64,000 nucleotides of DNA. Source: Gracilibacillus sp. YIM 98692. GTDB taxonomy: Bacteria; Bacillota; Bacilli; Bacillales; Amphibacillaceae. Positions 35,824 to 44,832 of the stretch are shown here, in pieces; the first letter of the stretch is position 1; every line of letters starts with the position of its first letter. Position numbers and translations under genes: made by a program. The notes below the pieces were generated by a model. It did no database searches. It had not been told where the DNA came from and was given only the letters and a program-made list of their open reading frames with translations. The DNA is taken from positions 310,001-374,000 of the forward strand of contig NZ_WIXM01000002.1 of the NCBI RefSeq assembly GCF_010993965.1, given 5' to 3'.

Positions 35824-36583
35824 ATCTTTTCACAAGCCTCTTAAATCAAAAACCATTCAAATAAAACCGATTGGAGAGCCAGAAAGAGAGGACAACACAT
35901 CTTTTGAGGAAACGAAACTAGAGAAACTAAAAGATCAAATAGAAGAAAGTGAAGAGAAGCTAAAAACCGTTCAAAAAGAAATTGATGATAAAAAAATAAA
36001 GGCAGAAAAAGAAATTCAGAAACTACGAGACAATTGGGAAAAAGAAAAAAAAGCCTACATAGAGGACGCACAATCACAAGGATATCAAGCTGGTTTTGAA
36101 CAAGGGGAAAAAGATAGCTTAGAGCGCTACCAAACAATGATTCAAGAAGCTAATCAAAATATTGAATTAGCAAAGAAGGATTATGCAAACATTATATCTC
36201 AAAGTAATGAAAGCATTTTAAGAATTGCATTAACAGTTGCTGAAAAAATTATCAACCAAACGATAGAAGAAGATCAAGAAAAGTTTATACGCATTGTACA
36301 AGCCGCTATTGAACAAGTGAAAGAACACCCTGAAATCATATTATTTGTGCATAGTAATGATTATTCGCTTGTGTTAGAGCATAAAGAAGAGTTGCAATCA
36401 GTTATGTTAGATCAAACAGGATTATGGATTTATGTTGATTCCACTTTGGAAGCAGGGCAAGTGAAGGTGGAGACTTCATTTGGAACAATTGATGCTTCTA
36501 TTGATAAACAATTGGAAGAATTAAAAAAGCACTTATTTCATATCGTGGAGGAGATTTCACGTGGAGACAGATCAGATCATTAA
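35816..36583 (+). CDS. fliH: flagellar export ATPase regulator FliH
   Basis: A 255-residue regulator of the FliI ATPase. A charged coiled coil (about residues 30-95) contains a GxxxG-type element in QSQGYQAGFEQGEKD, followed by an E2-stalk-like C-terminal domain (LRIALTVAEKIINQTIEEDQEKF). I chose TTG 35816 because GGCGGAGGAG lies about nine bases upstream inside fliG; ATG 35807 is in frame but touches that site. The 3' end overlaps fliI by 23 bases. Confidence 0.93.
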   Translation: MSKSFHKPLKSKTIQIKPIGEPEREDNTSFEETKLEKLKDQIEESEEKLKTVQKEIDDKKIKAEKEIQKLRDNWEKEKKAYIEDAQSQGYQAGFEQGEKDSLERYQTMIQEANQNIELAKKDYANIISQSNESILRIALTVAEKIINQTIEEDQEKFIRIVQAAIEQVKEHPEIILFVHSNDYSLVLEHKEELQSVMLDQTGLWIYVDSTLEAGQVKVETSFGTIDASIDKQLEELKKHLFHIVEEISRGDRSDH

Positions 36584-37880
36584 ACAAATTAAACAAATCG
36601 ATACGTATATACGATATGGTAAAGTGGATCGAGTGATTGGTTTATTGATTGAAGCAAAAGGTCCTGAAGCTAGAATTGGAGAGGTTTGTTATATCTATAC
36701 GAAAACCACACATCAAAAAATTATGGCTGAAGTGATCGGTTTTGATAAGGAAAAAGTTTTACTAATGCCTTATTCATCTGTACACAACATTGCTTCTGGA
36801 TGCTTGGTAGAGGCAACGAAAGAAGCGTTGCAAATTCGAGTAGGCCGCTCTTTAATAGGAAAAGTAGTAGATTCAACAGGTGAATTGTTAACAGGGGAAA
36901 CATTACCAAAAGGATTAATTGAATACCCTACAGAACAATCTCCTCCTAATCCGTTAGAAAGACCGCGGATTACAGAACAAATCACTTCCGGTATTAAAGC
37001 AATAGACACGATGCTAACAATGGGAAAAGGACAAAGAGTAGGCATTTTTGCTGGTAGTGGTGTTGGAAAAAGTACATTAATGGGGATGATCGCTCGAAAT
37101 AGCGAAGCAGATATAAATGTGATCGCTCTAATCGGAGAGCGTGGAAGAGAAGTGAAAGAATTTATAGAGAGAGATTTAGGGCCGGAGGGATTAGAACAAT
37201 CGATTGTTGTTGTAGCAACATCTGATCAACCTGCTTTGATGAGAATAAAAGGAGCATATACGGCAACTGCCATCAGCGAGTATTTTAGAGATTTAGGATA
37301 TCAAGTGAATTTGATGATGGATTCTGTAACTAGAGTAGCGATGGCTCAAAGAGAAATTGGTTTAGCTATCGGGGAACCTCCCACTACGAAAGGGTATACC
37401 CCGTCTGTGTTTGCGATGCTGCCAAGCTTATTAGAAAGAACCGGGACAAGTATAACAGGCTCTATAACAGCTTTTTATACAGTATTAGTAGACGGGGATG
37501 ACTTTAATGAACCAATAGCTGATACAACAAGAGGTATACTAGATGGTCACTTTGTTTTAGATCGAAAGCTAGCGGAAAAAGGTCAGTTCCCAGCAATTAA
37601 TGCGTTGCATTCTGTCAGCCGTGTTATGACAGATATCACCGAAACTAAATCTTTAGACATCACCAATAAGGCAAGAGAAATATTAGCACGATATGAAGAG
37701 AACGAAGAGCTTATACAAATTGGTGCATATAAAAAAGGTTCTAATCGAAAAATTGATGAAGCCATTAGGTTACAGCCTAAAATACTAGAATTTCTTAGAC
37801 AAAGTAGAGATGAAAAGTTAGATAGAGATAAGGCGATGGGGACGTTAACTGAAATCATGAAAGGAAGTATGACTTCATGA
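36561..37880 (+). CDS. fliI: flagellum-specific ATPase FliI
   Basis: A 439-residue F1-beta-like ATPase that energises type III export. P-loop GSGVGKST around 165-172, the Walker B region QVNLMMDSVTRVAMAQREIGLA, and the export-ATPase signature GYTPSVFAMLPSLLERTG are intact. The start is GTG 36561 inside the end of fliH, with GTGGAGGAG upstream. Its stop overlaps the fliJ start (ATGA). Confidence 0.97.
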   Translation: METDQIIKQIKQIDTYIRYGKVDRVIGLLIEAKGPEARIGEVCYIYTKTTHQKIMAEVIGFDKEKVLLMPYSSVHNIASGCLVEATKEALQIRVGRSLIGKVVDSTGELLTGETLPKGLIEYPTEQSPPNPLERPRITEQITSGIKAIDTMLTMGKGQRVGIFAGSGVGKSTLMGMIARNSEADINVIALIGERGREVKEFIERDLGPEGLEQSIVVVATSDQPALMRIKGAYTATAISEYFRDLGYQVNLMMDSVTRVAMAQREIGLAIGEPPTTKGYTPSVFAMLPSLLERTGTSITGSITAFYTVLVDGDDFNEPIADTTRGILDGHFVLDRKLAEKGQFPAINALHSVSRVMTDITETKSLDITNKAREILARYEENEELIQIGAYKKGSNRKIDEAIRLQPKILEFLRQSRDEKLDRDKAMGTLTEIMKGSMTS

Positions 37881-38326
37881 ATCCATCAATGAAACTCGAT
37901 CGGATAAAGCTAGTAAAGGACAATGAGGCAGAAAAAATAAGAGGTGCTTATCAAGATTCGGAGCAGCAATTTGAACAAGAAGCTACTCATCTATATAAGT
38001 TATTAAAAAAGAAAGAAGAAGTAGAATCTCTTTATACAGAGTCACTATACCAAAAAACGCAGGTTCAACAATTACAAGCATACCAACAGTACTTAAATTA
38101 TTTAACTCCAACTATTATGGAGAGACAAAAAAAAGTAAACCAAGCAAGACAGAATATGTATGAACTACAAGACCAGTTAACAGACCAATATATCGAAGTG
38201 AAAAAGATTGAAAAAATAATAGAAAAAAGAAAACAAAAACAGAGTGAGTTAGAAAAGGTGCAAGAACAGATGAGAATGGATGATATTTCAGTTAGAAGAT
38301 ATACAAATCAAAGAGGGAGGCAGTAA
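37877..38326 (+). CDS. fliJ: flagellar export chaperone FliJ
   Basis: A 149-residue, almost fully coiled-coil protein rich in Gln, Glu and Lys, the counterpart of the F1 gamma stalk in the FliHIJ complex. Recognisable mainly by size, helical character and place between fliI and ylxF; family sequence identity is always low. ATG 37877 overlaps the fliI stop by four bases. Confidence 0.9.
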   Translation: MNPSMKLDRIKLVKDNEAEKIRGAYQDSEQQFEQEATHLYKLLKKKEEVESLYTESLYQKTQVQQLQAYQQYLNYLTPTIMERQKKVNQARQNMYELQDQLTDQYIEVKKIEKIIEKRKQKQSELEKVQEQMRMDDISVRRYTNQRGRQ

Positions 38327-38327
38327 T

Positions 38328-38906
38328 ATGCCAAACCAATCCCTATATAAAGAAAAAAAGCCGGGCATTTGGCAATGGCTTGTCGTTATTATCGTTCCTT
38401 TTATTTTTGCTGTGATCGTTGCATTAGTTATTTTATACATCATGGGTGTTGATGTGTTAACGCAATCCAAGCAAGCACTAAATCAAGTCCCTTTTATACA
38501 GGAGAAAGTTTTAACAAGTGAAGAAGAGCGTTATGTCAATCAGTTAACAGAGCAAGAAGAAATGATAGAAGCAAAAGATAGTGAGATGGATTCCTTGCAA
38601 GCCGAAATAATTACGAAAGAAAAAACGATACAAGATCTTGAAAGTCAGGTGGAACAGCTGCAACAACAATTGATGGAGCAAGAGAATGTTGATGAAATAA
38701 ATCCAGCTGATGAAACGACTCAGGAACTTGCAACTTCATTTGAGAACATGAAGCCAAGTGCCGCAGCGTCGATTATGGAAGAAATGGAAAATGGAGCAGC
38801 TATGCCGCTTTTAAGACAAATGGATGCAGAGGCACGGGGAGAAATATTAGCAGAAATGGCCCCAGATGCCGCCGCTGTCTATACCGACTTGTTTATGAAT
38901 CCTTAG
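38328..38906 (+). CDS. ylxF: YlxF/MotE-like protein, MgtE-N domain
   Basis: A 192-residue membrane protein. A single transmembrane helix at about residues 16-40 (WLVVIIVPFIFAVIVALVILY) is followed by a coiled coil (about 68-110) and a C-terminal MgtE-N-like domain (ENMKPSAAASIMEEMENGAAMPLLRQMDAEARGEILAEM, in part). In rhizobia the related MotE chaperones the motor; in Bacilli the role is not established. ATG 38328 follows GGGAGGCAG; a frame from 38280 would overlap fliJ. It lies at the usual spot between fliJ and fliK. Confidence 0.88.
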   Translation: MPNQSLYKEKKPGIWQWLVVIIVPFIFAVIVALVILYIMGVDVLTQSKQALNQVPFIQEKVLTSEEERYVNQLTEQEEMIEAKDSEMDSLQAEIITKEKTIQDLESQVEQLQQQLMEQENVDEINPADETTQELATSFENMKPSAAASIMEEMENGAAMPLLRQMDAEARGEILAEMAPDAAAVYTDLFMNP

Positions 38907-38932
38907 TCATTTCGTGAGGGGAGGTGATACTT

Positions 38933-40168
38933 ATGATTGAATGGCCACAAATGAAAAATACAGATGCCCTCGCACAATCATTGGTTAATAAACAGGAAAA
39001 TAAAGGTATTCCCATGCAATTTCTTCAAATGCTTTTGCAAACCAATCAGGAGTTAGATGATGATATTACGAAGCAAGAAGAAGTGAAAAATGATCAAAAA
39101 GATTCTGAGTTTCCATTGAAAATAACGGAGAAGGAGTTAATACTCTTACAATCACTCATTCGGGAAGGCATAAATGTGGAAGAGAAAGATCATGTTGATG
39201 AAAAATCTCTCCAATCTACCTCCACTTCTCAATCAATCGGTAAGGGAAAACTATTGGAAGATCCAAGACATGAGTTCACAGATCAAATGTTAATAGATAT
39301 TTTTCAACATTTGCAAACAACAATTGAAAGAATACAACATCATACCATAAACAATAAAGATTATAAAACAATGTTGGATCTGTTGAATAATTGGTCGAGA
39401 TCGAATTCTTCCAATCAGTCATCAACTAATCTCTTATCTAGATTACCAGATTCTATGCCAAAACAAGTTTTACAAAAAATGTTAGAGAATTATCACAATC
39501 GTTTGCAGATGGAAAAGCATTATCAGCATGCAGTCAAGGTAACATCGAAAGACATTGAAAAATGGATAACAACAGCATTAGAGAATTATTCAAGTTCTGA
39601 AAAAGCTAGTGCTATGTCTTTCAAGACGGAATACGCAAGCTCTCATCAGCCGAGTTTACTATCTAAAACAGAACAATTTGTGATTCATCTTCAACAGACA
39701 AATACAGAAAAAGAAGCAGTGCAGAAGCAATTAATAGATCAATTTCAAAAAATAATGCAAAAAAGTCATTTCATGAAAACAATGAATGGTTCGAACCAAT
39801 TATCTGTTCGTTTACAACCTGATCATTTAGGGGAAATAATGCTAAAACTAACACAGGTAAATGGTGAAATGGTAGTGAAAATGATGGTGACATCACAGGC
39901 AGCGAAGGAAATGCTAGAAGGTAACCTTCAGCAGTTAAGGCATATGTTTTCTCCGCATCAAGTCCAAGTGGAAAAACAAGAGGTAAGTACAGCCATTTCA
40001 CAAGAAGGTACGGACACTGAGGATCAACAGCAAGATTTTAATCAAAGTGATGATCAACAGCATGAACATAATCAAGATGAACAAAACTCAGCAAGCAATG
40101 AAGAAATGGATTTTATGGATATTTTAATGGAAACACAAGAAAAGGGGAGGAAATATGACATCGATTGA
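38933..40168 (+). CDS. fliK: flagellar hook-length control protein FliK
   Basis: A 411-residue secreted ruler. The first ~290 residues are hydrophilic and low in complexity, rich in Gln, Ser and Asn. The conserved C-terminal domain (about 290-350) shows LSVRLQPDHLGEIMLKLTQVNGEMVVKMM and LEGNLQQLR, the FlhB-binding fold. An acidic Asp/Gln/Glu tail follows. ATG 38933 has GAGGGGAGGTGA seven bases upstream; GTG 38924 lies within that site. It overlaps flgD by 14 bases. Confidence 0.95.
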   Translation: MIEWPQMKNTDALAQSLVNKQENKGIPMQFLQMLLQTNQELDDDITKQEEVKNDQKDSEFPLKITEKELILLQSLIREGINVEEKDHVDEKSLQSTSTSQSIGKGKLLEDPRHEFTDQMLIDIFQHLQTTIERIQHHTINNKDYKTMLDLLNNWSRSNSSNQSSTNLLSRLPDSMPKQVLQKMLENYHNRLQMEKHYQHAVKVTSKDIEKWITTALENYSSSEKASAMSFKTEYASSHQPSLLSKTEQFVIHLQQTNTEKEAVQKQLIDQFQKIMQKSHFMKTMNGSNQLSVRLQPDHLGEIMLKLTQVNGEMVVKMMVTSQAAKEMLEGNLQQLRHMFSPHQVQVEKQEVSTAISQEGTDTEDQQQDFNQSDDQQHEHNQDEQNSASNEEMDFMDILMETQEKGRKYDID

Positions 40169-40592
40169 CCCGTCTCTATATCTTACTCATCAAACAAGAA
40201 CTGAGAAGTTTGATGATACCCTTGGGAAAGAGGACTTTTTAAAAATTTTAATGGCACAATTACAGAATCAAGACCCATTGAATCCTATGGAAGATAAGGA
40301 ATTCATTTCACAAATGGCTACCTTTTCTTCGTTAGAGCAGATGACCAATATGTCTAGTGGCATAAATCAGTTAGTGCAACATCAATCGCTAGCTCCTGTT
40401 GTTCAATATAGTCATTTAATAGGAAAAGAAGTTTCCTATTATCAGTTAGATGAAGAAACAGGCGAAATAGTACAACCTAGAGAATTGGTTTCAAGCAAGG
40501 TGGAGGCAGTTTCACAAAACGATGGAGAAGCCATTATAGAATTAGCAAACAATCAAAGTGTTTCTTCTCAAGCTATTATAAAAGTCGAGTAG
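40155..40592 (+). CDS. flgD: flagellar hook capping protein FlgD
   Basis: A 145-residue scaffold for hook assembly. The signature LGKEDFLKILMAQLQNQDPLNPMEDKEFISQMATFSSLEQM (about 23-63, in part) is intact. The C-terminal part is short compared with enterobacterial FlgD and lacks the large Tudor/Ig-like domains, as in other Bacilli. GGGGAGGAAAT precedes the ATG within fliK. Confidence 0.96.
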   Translation: MTSIDPSLYLTHQTRTEKFDDTLGKEDFLKILMAQLQNQDPLNPMEDKEFISQMATFSSLEQMTNMSSGINQLVQHQSLAPVVQYSHLIGKEVSYYQLDEETGEIVQPRELVSSKVEAVSQNDGEAIIELANNQSVSSQAIIKVE

Positions 40593-40636
40593 TTTAGAAA
40601 ATCATACTAAAACGATAAAAGAAAGGAAGTTTTCAT

Positions 40637-41566
40637 ATGTTGAGATCCATGTATGCAGGTATTTCTGGAATGCAAAGCTTTCAAACAAAATTAGATGTGG
40701 TAGGGAATAACATTGCCAATGTGAACACCTCGGGATTTAAGAAAGGGAGAGCTACTTTCCAAGATATGCTTAGTCAACCAGTGAAAGGGGCAAGCCAGCC
40801 GACAGATCTACGAGGTGGTGTGAATCCCGCTCAAGTTGGAATTGGTGCACAATTAGGTTCTATTGATAACATCCATACACAAGGCAGCCGCCAAACGACA
40901 AATAGACCGCTAGACTTACAGCTTGAGGGTGATGGAATGTTTGTTCTAGGGCGTGGATTTGATGCCCAGAATACAGATAGCTTTAATACAAATGGTATTT
41001 CTCAAAATCAAAATGTAGAGCTTCAATATTCTAGAGCAGGAAATATGTATCTAGATGATAATGGGTATATTGTGAACGCAAATGGTCAGTATTTAATGGG
41101 GTTTAAAGCAGATGGTACAAATGATAATGTTAATCCGGACGAAACTGGGCCGATTAATATTCCGGCTGGTGCTCAAAGTTTTAGTATCCAAGGAAACGGT
41201 ATTGTGAACTATATAGAAAGTGGAGAAACGAAAGTGGCAGGTCAAATCGCACTATCCAAGTTTTCCAATCCTGGAGGTTTAGAAAAAGTAGGGGCTAACA
41301 TGTTTCAAGTTACGGTTAATGATGGGCAAAACTTCATTGATGGGGATAATAGTGGAGATTATAACGCAGCAAATGATACCATCTTATTTGCTCCAGAAGA
41401 TGCTGGTACTGCTTCCATTGTGTCCGGAGCGTTAGAAATGTCTAATGTTGATTTGTCTGAAGAGTTTACAGAGATGATTACTGCACAAAGAGGTTTCCAA
41501 GCCAATACACGAATTATTACAACATCTGATGAGATTTTACAAGAACTTGTAAACTTAAAACGATAA
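40637..41566 (+). CDS. flgE: flagellar hook protein FlgE
   Basis: A 309-residue hook subunit. The N-terminal rod motif MLRSMYAGISGMQSFQTKLDVVGNNIANVNTSGFK and the C-terminal LSEEFTEMITAQRGFQANTRIITTSDEILQELVNLKR are the conserved D0 helices (each given only in part in comparisons). The surface domain is short. It contains an acidic loop D235-G-D-N-S-G-D...D247 resembling an EF-hand or dockerin calcium loop. GAAAGGAAG precedes the ATG. A long Shine-Dalgarno for swrD begins just after its stop. Confidence 0.94.
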   Translation: MLRSMYAGISGMQSFQTKLDVVGNNIANVNTSGFKKGRATFQDMLSQPVKGASQPTDLRGGVNPAQVGIGAQLGSIDNIHTQGSRQTTNRPLDLQLEGDGMFVLGRGFDAQNTDSFNTNGISQNQNVELQYSRAGNMYLDDNGYIVNANGQYLMGFKADGTNDNVNPDETGPINIPAGAQSFSIQGNGIVNYIESGETKVAGQIALSKFSNPGGLEKVGANMFQVTVNDGQNFIDGDNSGDYNAANDTILFAPEDAGTASIVSGALEMSNVDLSEEFTEMITAQRGFQANTRIITTSDEILQELVNLKR

Positions 41567-41610
41567 AAGGAGGTAGGGGATCTAGGCACTATCTATGATC
41601 CTCCCAATCT
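41567..41610 (+). promoter_or_regulatory. structured swrD ribosome site: SD, hairpin, start
   Basis: AAAGGAGGT (41567-41575) is a near-perfect Shine-Dalgarno but ends more than 35 bases before the swrD ATG. GGGGATC (41576-41582) can pair with GATCCTC (41597-41603), a 7-bp stem including one G-U, with a 14-base loop. Folding removes the stem-loop and leaves an effective spacing of about nine bases. Unfolded, no other ribosome site is visible near the ATG. The loop also holds the start of a seven-codon frame (ATG 41595, stop 41616-41618) overlapping the swrD start. Confidence 0.6.
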
Positions 41611-41835
41611 ATGATTGAATTAACGAGATTAAATCATAAAAGTTTTGTTCTTAATGCGCTTCTAATAGAACAAGTAGAAACTTTTTCGGAAACAACTATT
41701 ACGCTAGCCAATCAAAAAAAGGTGACAGTAAAAGAATCCAAAGAAGAAGTAATGCAACTGGTAACAGATTATTATAAAAAAATTGGCTTGTATCAACTTC
41801 ATAGAGAAATAGGTGATCAGATTCATGAATCCTAA
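41611..41835 (+). CDS. swrD: SwrD (FlbD/YlzI family) motor-power protein
   Basis: A 74-residue protein matching the FlbD family: MIELTRLNHKSFVLNALLIEQVE, then TTITLANQKKVTVKES. In B. subtilis SwrD raises motor torque and is needed for swarming. It has no signal peptide or membrane segment. An in-frame TGA 12 bases upstream rules out a longer start. The ribosome site is unusual (see the hairpin at 41567-41610). It overlaps fliL by 11 bases. Confidence 0.92.
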   Translation: MIELTRLNHKSFVLNALLIEQVETFSETTITLANQKKVTVKESKEEVMQLVTDYYKKIGLYQLHREIGDQIHES

Positions 41836-42241
41836 ATTAATGAAAGTTTTAGTAACTTTATTAATTATTATAACGATTGCGGGTGCTGGCATCCTATATG
41901 TTGTGTTAACAAAAGAGGATAATACAGGAAAAGCCAAGACATTAGATGAAATGGTTGAGTTTTCCTATACAACAGAGGAGATGCGGACTGATTTAAAAGA
42001 TGATCATTATGTGCTCATTCAATTTCGTTTCATGATGAACAGTAAAGCTGGTAAAGAAGAAATTGAAAAGCGTGAATTCCAAGTGAAAAATGAATTTATT
42101 AAACAATCCGTCAAACTAACAGTAAACGATTTTCAAGATAACTTAGAAAAGCTAGAATCAGAGATTCAAACAGTGATGAACCAAAAAATGACGGATGGTG
42201 TCATCGATGAGGTATTAATCATTAGTAAAGTAGTGCAATAA
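41825..42241 (+). CDS. fliL: flagellar basal body-associated protein FliL
   Basis: A 138-residue protein with one N-terminal membrane helix (about residues 6-27, KVLVTLLIIITIAGAGILYVV) and an extracytoplasmic stomatin-like domain with YVLIQFRFMMNSKAGKEEIEKREFQVKNEFI. FliL encircles stators and supports torque. ATG 41825 has AGGTGAT about seven bases upstream; the in-frame GTG 41813 overlaps that site. Confidence 0.93.
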   Translation: MNPKLMKVLVTLLIIITIAGAGILYVVLTKEDNTGKAKTLDEMVEFSYTTEEMRTDLKDDHYVLIQFRFMMNSKAGKEEIEKREFQVKNEFIKQSVKLTVNDFQDNLEKLESEIQTVMNQKMTDGVIDEVLIISKVVQ

Positions 42242-42268
42242 GAACTGCTCCAAAATGGAGGGGAAAGA

Positions 42269-43273
42269 ATGTCAGAAGAAGTTTTATCCCAACATGAGAT
42301 AGATGAATTGTTATCGGCATTATCTTCAGGGGAGATGGATGCAAACCAGTTAAAAGAAGAAAAAAAAGACAAGAAAATAAGAGCATATGACTTTAAACGA
42401 GCGCTTCGATTTTCTAAAGATCAAATTCGAAGCATATCTAGAATTCATGATAATTTTGCTCGACTACTATCTACTTATTTTTCTGCTCAACTGCGTACAT
42501 ATGTCGATATATCTGTAGCATCTGTTGATCAAATTCCTTATGAAGAGTATATTCGTTCCATCCCTACGATGACGATTTTAAATGTATACAGTGTATCTCC
42601 ACTTAACGGAAGAATGATCTTTGAATTTAATCCGAATATCGCTTACTCCATGTTAGACCGAATGCTAGGGGGTAAAGGTGATTCAGTAAATAAAGTGGAT
42701 AACTTGACAGAGATTGAGACAACGCTTATGACTCAATTATTTGAAAAAGCTTTAGACAATTTGCAGGAGGCGTGGAGTTCCGTAATAGAAATTGACCCTA
42801 TTTTAGAAGAATTTGAAGTGAATCCTCAATTTCTTCAACTGGTGTCTCCAAACGAAACAGTTGTAGTTGTTTCTCTTGATACAACAATTGGGGAAAGTAC
42901 AGGAATGATAAACATATGTATTCCACATGTTGTGCTAGAACCTATCATCCCTAAACTATCAGCCCATTATTGGATGCAGAATAGTGAAAATAAAATAGAG
43001 CGAAAACCGGAAGAATACAACATTATCGCTAAAAATATAAAGCAGACAAGCCTGGATTTATCGGTCTTATTAGGAAAAACCGAAATTACACTGGAAGAGT
43101 TAATGTATATGGACAAGGATGATACTTTATATCTCGACCAATTGATTGATCAACCTTTATCTTTATATGTTGATCACAAACCGAAATTTTTGGTGCAGCC
43201 AGGTAAAAGAAAGCATAAGCTTGCTGTACAAGTGATAGAAGAAATAAAGGGAGGGGATCAAAATGAGGAATGA
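42269..43273 (+). CDS. fliM: flagellar motor switch protein FliM
   Basis: A 334-residue C-ring protein. The N-terminal CheY-P binding peptide LSQHEIDELL (6-15) is followed by a CheC/FliG-binding middle domain (about 45-230, with GGKGDSV) and a SpoA-type C-terminal domain (about 250-330). AAATGGAGGGG precedes ATG 42269. It overlaps fliY by 11 bases. Confidence 0.97.
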   Translation: MSEEVLSQHEIDELLSALSSGEMDANQLKEEKKDKKIRAYDFKRALRFSKDQIRSISRIHDNFARLLSTYFSAQLRTYVDISVASVDQIPYEEYIRSIPTMTILNVYSVSPLNGRMIFEFNPNIAYSMLDRMLGGKGDSVNKVDNLTEIETTLMTQLFEKALDNLQEAWSSVIEIDPILEEFEVNPQFLQLVSPNETVVVVSLDTTIGESTGMINICIPHVVLEPIIPKLSAHYWMQNSENKIERKPEEYNIIAKNIKQTSLDLSVLLGKTEITLEELMYMDKDDTLYLDQLIDQPLSLYVDHKPKFLVQPGKRKHKLAVQVIEEIKGGDQNEE

Positions 43274-44438
43274 TGATATGTTGTCACAGGAAGAAATTGA
43301 CGCATTATTAAATGGCAGCCCGGACAGCGATGAGGATACAAATACTCCTCCTAACACAGATCGCTACATCACTTCGATCGAAGAGGATGCACTAGGTGAA
43401 ATTGGTAACATATCTTTTGGCAGTTCTGCCACAACTTTATCAACATTATTAAATCAAAAAGTAGAAATTACCACTCCAAGAATTAGCGTGGTACATAAAG
43501 GAGAGCTGGAGAACGAATTTCCAGAGCCATACGTAGGGGTAGAAGTAAAATATACAGAAGGTTTTAGCGGTGCCAATCTATTTATTTTAGAATCTAAAGA
43601 TGCTGCTACGATTGCTGATTTAATGTTAGGTGGAAATGGAGAATCTGCTGATACTGAACTGAATGACATACACCTCAGTGCAGTACAAGAAGCAATGAAT
43701 CAAATGATGGGTACTGCCGCAACAAGTATGTCTACTATTTTTAATAAAAAGGTAGATATTTCTCCACCGTCTATCGATGTAATAGATGTTACCGAAGAGG
43801 AAACGAATAAAACATTATCCCAGGAAGAAGATGTTTTAATTAAAGTATCTTTTCAGTTAAAAGTTGGATCTTTAATTGATTCCAGAATTATGCAATTATT
43901 ACCGGTATCTTTTGCTAAAGAGCTGGTCGACCAGTTGTTAAACTCATCTGATGAACCAGAAAGTACGGATGAACAAACTTCTACTCCTAGTCAAGAAGAA
44001 GAGGGAGATTCATCAGAACCAATTAGAGAAGAGGAACCAAAATCAGCGCAAGCGGTAAGTGATGATAAACAAAAGAAAAGAGAGCCGCAACAGCTAGGCA
44101 GTAATACCATTCCAAATCAAGAAGTGCAAACTGCTTCCTTTAGTGATTTTCAAGATGTATCCCTGCCGCAAGAAGAACAGCGTAATTTAGATCTTTTAAT
44201 GGATATACCGCTACAAGTAACCGTTGAGCTAGGCAGGACTAAGAGAACTGTAAAAGAGATATTGGAATTAACGTCCGGTTCGATTGTTGAATTAGATAAA
44301 TTGGCGGGAGAGCCTGTCGATATACTCGTAAACCAAAAATTAATTGCCCAAGGGGAAGTTGTTGTAATTGATGAAAACTTCGGTGTCAGGGTAACAGACA
44401 TTTTAAGTAAAGAGGATAGGTTAAAAAGATTAAAATAA
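43263..44438 (+). CDS. fliY: flagellar switch/CheY-P phosphatase FliY
   Basis: A 391-residue protein fusing a CheC-type phosphatase to a FliN-like SpoA domain. It starts with a FliM-like LSQEEIDALL peptide, then has two phosphatase helices (EDALGEIGNISFGSSA and SAVQEAMNQMMGTAATSM), an acidic Pro/Glu/Ser linker (about 240-290) and the C-terminal SpoA fold (LLMDIPLQVTVELGRTKRTVKEIL). It removes phosphate from CheY-P at the switch. GGGAGGGG precedes the ATG inside fliM. Confidence 0.96.
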   Translation: MRNDDMLSQEEIDALLNGSPDSDEDTNTPPNTDRYITSIEEDALGEIGNISFGSSATTLSTLLNQKVEITTPRISVVHKGELENEFPEPYVGVEVKYTEGFSGANLFILESKDAATIADLMLGGNGESADTELNDIHLSAVQEAMNQMMGTAATSMSTIFNKKVDISPPSIDVIDVTEEETNKTLSQEEDVLIKVSFQLKVGSLIDSRIMQLLPVSFAKELVDQLLNSSDEPESTDEQTSTPSQEEEGDSSEPIREEEPKSAQAVSDDKQKKREPQQLGSNTIPNQEVQTASFSDFQDVSLPQEEQRNLDLLMDIPLQVTVELGRTKRTVKEILELTSGSIVELDKLAGEPVDILVNQKLIAQGEVVVIDENFGVRVTDILSKEDRLKRLK

Positions 44439-44459
44439 TAAATGAAAGGATGAGAAGTA

Positions 44460-44822
44460 ATGGCGAAAAAAGTATTAATTGTAGACGATGCAGCATTTAT
44501 GAGAATGATGATCAAAGATATTTTAAGTAAAAATGGATTTGAAGTTGTAGGAGAAGCACAGGATGGTGCAGAGGGAGTGGAAAAATATAAAGAGTTACAA
44601 CCTGACCTTGTTACGATGGATATTACAATGCCGGAAATGGACGGTATTACCGCATTGAAAGAAATTCAAGCAATAAACAGTAATGCGAAAGTGATTATGT
44701 GTTCCGCAATGGGGCAACAGGCAATGGTAATCGATGCGATTCAAGCAGGGGCAAAAGATTTTATTGTAAAACCATTTCAAGCAGATCGTGTGATGGAAGC
44801 TATCACGAAAGTGGTTGGATAA
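44460..44822 (+). CDS. cheY: chemotaxis response regulator CheY
   Basis: A 120-residue single receiver domain. Acidic pocket residues lie in IVDDAAFMR and the phosphoacceptor is Asp54 in TMDITMPEMDG; the switch residue is Ser in MCSAMGQ and the lysine is in VKPF. CheY-P binds FliM and FliY to set rotation. GAAAGGATGAG precedes the ATG. It lies between fliY and fliO as in B. subtilis. Confidence 0.98.
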   Translation: MAKKVLIVDDAAFMRMMIKDILSKNGFEVVGEAQDGAEGVEKYKELQPDLVTMDITMPEMDGITALKEIQAINSNAKVIMCSAMGQQAMVIDAIQAGAKDFIVKPFQADRVMEAITKVVG

Positions 44823-44832
44823 TGAGGTGATC

